This document shows, in pieces, positions 62,237 to 64,000 of a DNA stretch of 64,000 bases. The stretch is from NCBI GenBank assembly GCA_000149265.1, contig CH003364.1, positions 2,330,359 to 2,394,358 of the forward strand. The letters run 5' to 3'. The notes beneath the pieces were generated by a model that did no database searches, had not been told where the DNA came from, and was given only the letters and a program-made list of their open reading frames with translations. Position 1 is the stretch's first letter, and each line of letters opens with the position of its first letter. Source of the stretch: Ciona savignyi (Eukaryota; Chordata; Ascidiacea; Phlebobranchia; Cionidae). The position numbers were made by a program, and so were the translations under genes.

Positions 62237-63308
62237 TATATCCACATGTGTTTATTGTTAGATTTTTTGTCTACGTTTTAAAACGTCAGGACATACAGTA
62301 TAAATGTAAATAAACGTTAATTTTTTACTATAGAGTTAAGTTTTCTCCTAATAATTTTATTTCAAATTGCTAATTGTTGTGCAAATTCAATTAACTTGAA
62401 ACAAATGTTACTGGTATGAGTGCTTTAACAAATCTGTTGACCTAAACTGGTATTTGTACTTTCCATAATTCAGTGCTTATGCTTCCGATGGATAAGTTTT
62501 GCTTACGTACGATATCATCAATCCGGATAATGATCTCCTATGCATACGTAATCTGTTTTCGTTCTTAAGGCTGACCATATATAATCCGACTTACGGAAGC
62601 GCAATCGCGTAATACTCCCCGTATGTAAGTTGGCCCTAGAAACGTGCTCGTCCCGTGTTTCTCTCCACTTGTGCTTTTTTGTGATGTAACGGTGCAAACG
62701 ATTTTACCATATAATTTTTTACTGCGCTGTACAGCTTAAACCCCGTTAAATGCACGCTGACGTGCATAATCATTCACTGGGAGAATAATAAATTGATTTG
62801 AAGAATGCTTGGAGCTTAATTTTGTTTCAATTCCTCAGTTTGGGGTTTAATTTCAACCCTTATAGACTGATCCGGACTGGATCCCGGATTAACTCTTGCG
62901 GAGTAGAATGCAAGGCGTTGAATGAATGTTTACTTTATCCTTAGGATTCATGGCTCGATATTAAGTGATATCAATTGATAATACATTAATGTAGGTTTGA
63001 TAACCCGACTTCGTTTACACGCTATGCTGGCAAAGGTCGTCTATAGCTTTCAAGCTAAAAACTAGGTAGATGCACAAAAAGGCAGAACTATCTAGATCAC
63101 TTCCGGATAAACCTTGAAAAGTGTGGTTTAAAATCTATTTTTCATAATAAAAACAGTTATTAAAATCTTGTAGCATGTTTTGACATTAAACCAAACTAAA
63201 AACACATGTTAGCACTGTCTCAGTTGTAAAAACTAACGCACAAACCTGTAAGAAGTGTAGATGTGAGTCAAGTCGAACCTTATAAATATTCGACATAATC
63301 GTGGCAAA

Positions 63309-63555
63309 GGATAGAATAGCAATAAAAATGTTCATGTTATCCCTGTGAATGGGAAAATCAAGGGGGTTAACACACGAGCAATCGTCAGATCACCTCGCGC
63401 CCATCGTCGGGTTACCGGAGCTATTGCTGTGTGTTGTGTATGATTCACACCTTCCTTCAATTTAGTAGAACCCATTAATCCGCTGGGTTCAGGCAATGTC
63501 CATTAAGTGCATTGGTTGAAAGGCGGCGCACCAAACCACCATACTAACCGGTCGT
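63309..63555 (-). mobile_element. tRNA-derived SINE copy
   Basis: Reverse copy with GGGAAAATCAAGGGGGTTAA, CGCGCCCATCGTCGGGTTAC and CGCTGGGTTCAGGCAATGTC. About 35 bp around box B are deleted (GTCCATTAAGTGCATTGGTT joins directly to GAAAGGCGGC). Confidence 0.82.
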
Positions 63556-63561
63556 ACAAAG

Positions 63562-63672
63562 CCCCGTGTGGCCGAACGGTTAACGCGACCGATACATATA
63601 CCGACTTTTATACAAAAAAAACGGTCCTGGTGACGAGCCCATCATGGGTTCGAAACTTGGCTCAGTAAAAAA
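63562..63672 (+). mobile_element. tRNA-like short element, best copy
   Basis: CCCCGTGTGGCCGAACGGTT, AACGCGACCGATACATATAC at the start and CATCATGGGTTCGAAACTTG towards the end give good box A and box B (GGGTTCGAAAC) sequences about 80 bases apart. The intervening A-run and lack of a matching acceptor stem argue against a working tRNA gene. Near-identical to 22113-22221. Confidence 0.7.
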
Positions 63673-64000
63673 GCCCAATGATTAAATATTGAGATTATAA
63701 TCGCATCTAAAGAGCGAATCGTATTACTTTGTACTGCGAATGTGGATGTGTAATTTATATCCAGGTGTGTGGATAAAAACGATTTATTTTGTTACTTGCG
63801 TATTTTCGGATAATTCGTGAAGGAAATCGTACATTTCGGAACCGTGGTCCACTCGAACTTATTACAGTGTTTTTTAACATAGTCGGCGGTTACGATTCTA
63901 CTCAAAAATGTTAGTTTTAAGCAATGTTGTGTGGGTTTCTCTCATATAAAAGTAGCATTGGACCGTCAGCTAAGAGGTTATGCAATCGAACCTTAGCATT

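Larger units (their letters stand above)
61765..64000. other. Intergenic region to window end
   Basis: No gene recognised on either strand. Contains a small inverted-repeat element near 62.1 kb, a SINE at 63.3 kb and a tRNA-like element at 63.6 kb. The frame 62042-62281 crosses the inverted-repeat element and is not credible. Confidence 0.55.

Noticed and set aside
62042..62281. 79-codon frame near the right end
   Set aside because: It runs through the small inverted-repeat element and its CCCTAA core; the apparent protein is an Asn/Pro repeat from telomere-like DNA.

Overview
The window looks like nuclear DNA of a tunicate, most likely Ciona. It is AT-rich and holds compact eukaryotic genes with short GT-AG introns. 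Predicted proteins align in order and length with single vertebrate orthologues, and splice acceptors sit a few bases upstream of several start codons, as expected where spliced leaders are added in trans. Exon models were read by eye from splice signals, reading phase and recalled family features; no database search was run.

Layout. 1-400 is a minisatellite and 400-3740 shows no gene. IK/RED (3787-5355, intronless) and SREK1 (5986-10844, nine exons) are two splicing-factor genes in tandem on +. A 22-bp minisatellite (12.3-12.6 kb) is followed by a minus-strand PHD-finger gene (12.8-14.8 kb). BUD23 (16360-18019, +) converges on HMGCL (18253-19212, -), and NME/NDPK (19450-19899, -) lies just upstream of HMGCL. 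TIMM13 (22765-24248, -) and RFC4 (24678-30665, +) are divergent, 429 bp apart. A claudin/PMP22-like tetraspan gene occupies 33459-35071 (+). A FARP1/2 orthologue (FERM, DH, PH, PH) fills 37267-61498 (+), with a 6.9-kb first intron rich in CpG and bZIP-type sites. The rest is intergenic with SINE copies.

Together the genes are housekeeping: pre-mRNA splicing (IK, SREK1), 18S rRNA methylation (BUD23), nucleotide and leucine/ketone metabolism (NME, HMGCL), mitochondrial import (TIMM13) and replication (RFC4), plus a membrane/cytoskeleton pair (tetraspan, FARP). Repeats include about ten copies of a tRNA-derived SINE with a TATCCTA-type tail, a second tRNA-like element, two MITE-like elements, minisatellites and a 100-bp assembly gap.

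The most unusual signals are: a FARP terminal exon that either splices at an internal donor into the RhoGEF half or reads on to a stop and poly(A) signal, giving a FERM-only protein with a long disordered tail; a perfect inverted repeat of ATGACGCAA in FARP intron 1; a PHD finger with a substituted zinc ligand, flanked on both sides by GACGTGCCA arrays; and an IK protein lacking the RE/RD dipeptide tract that names the family.
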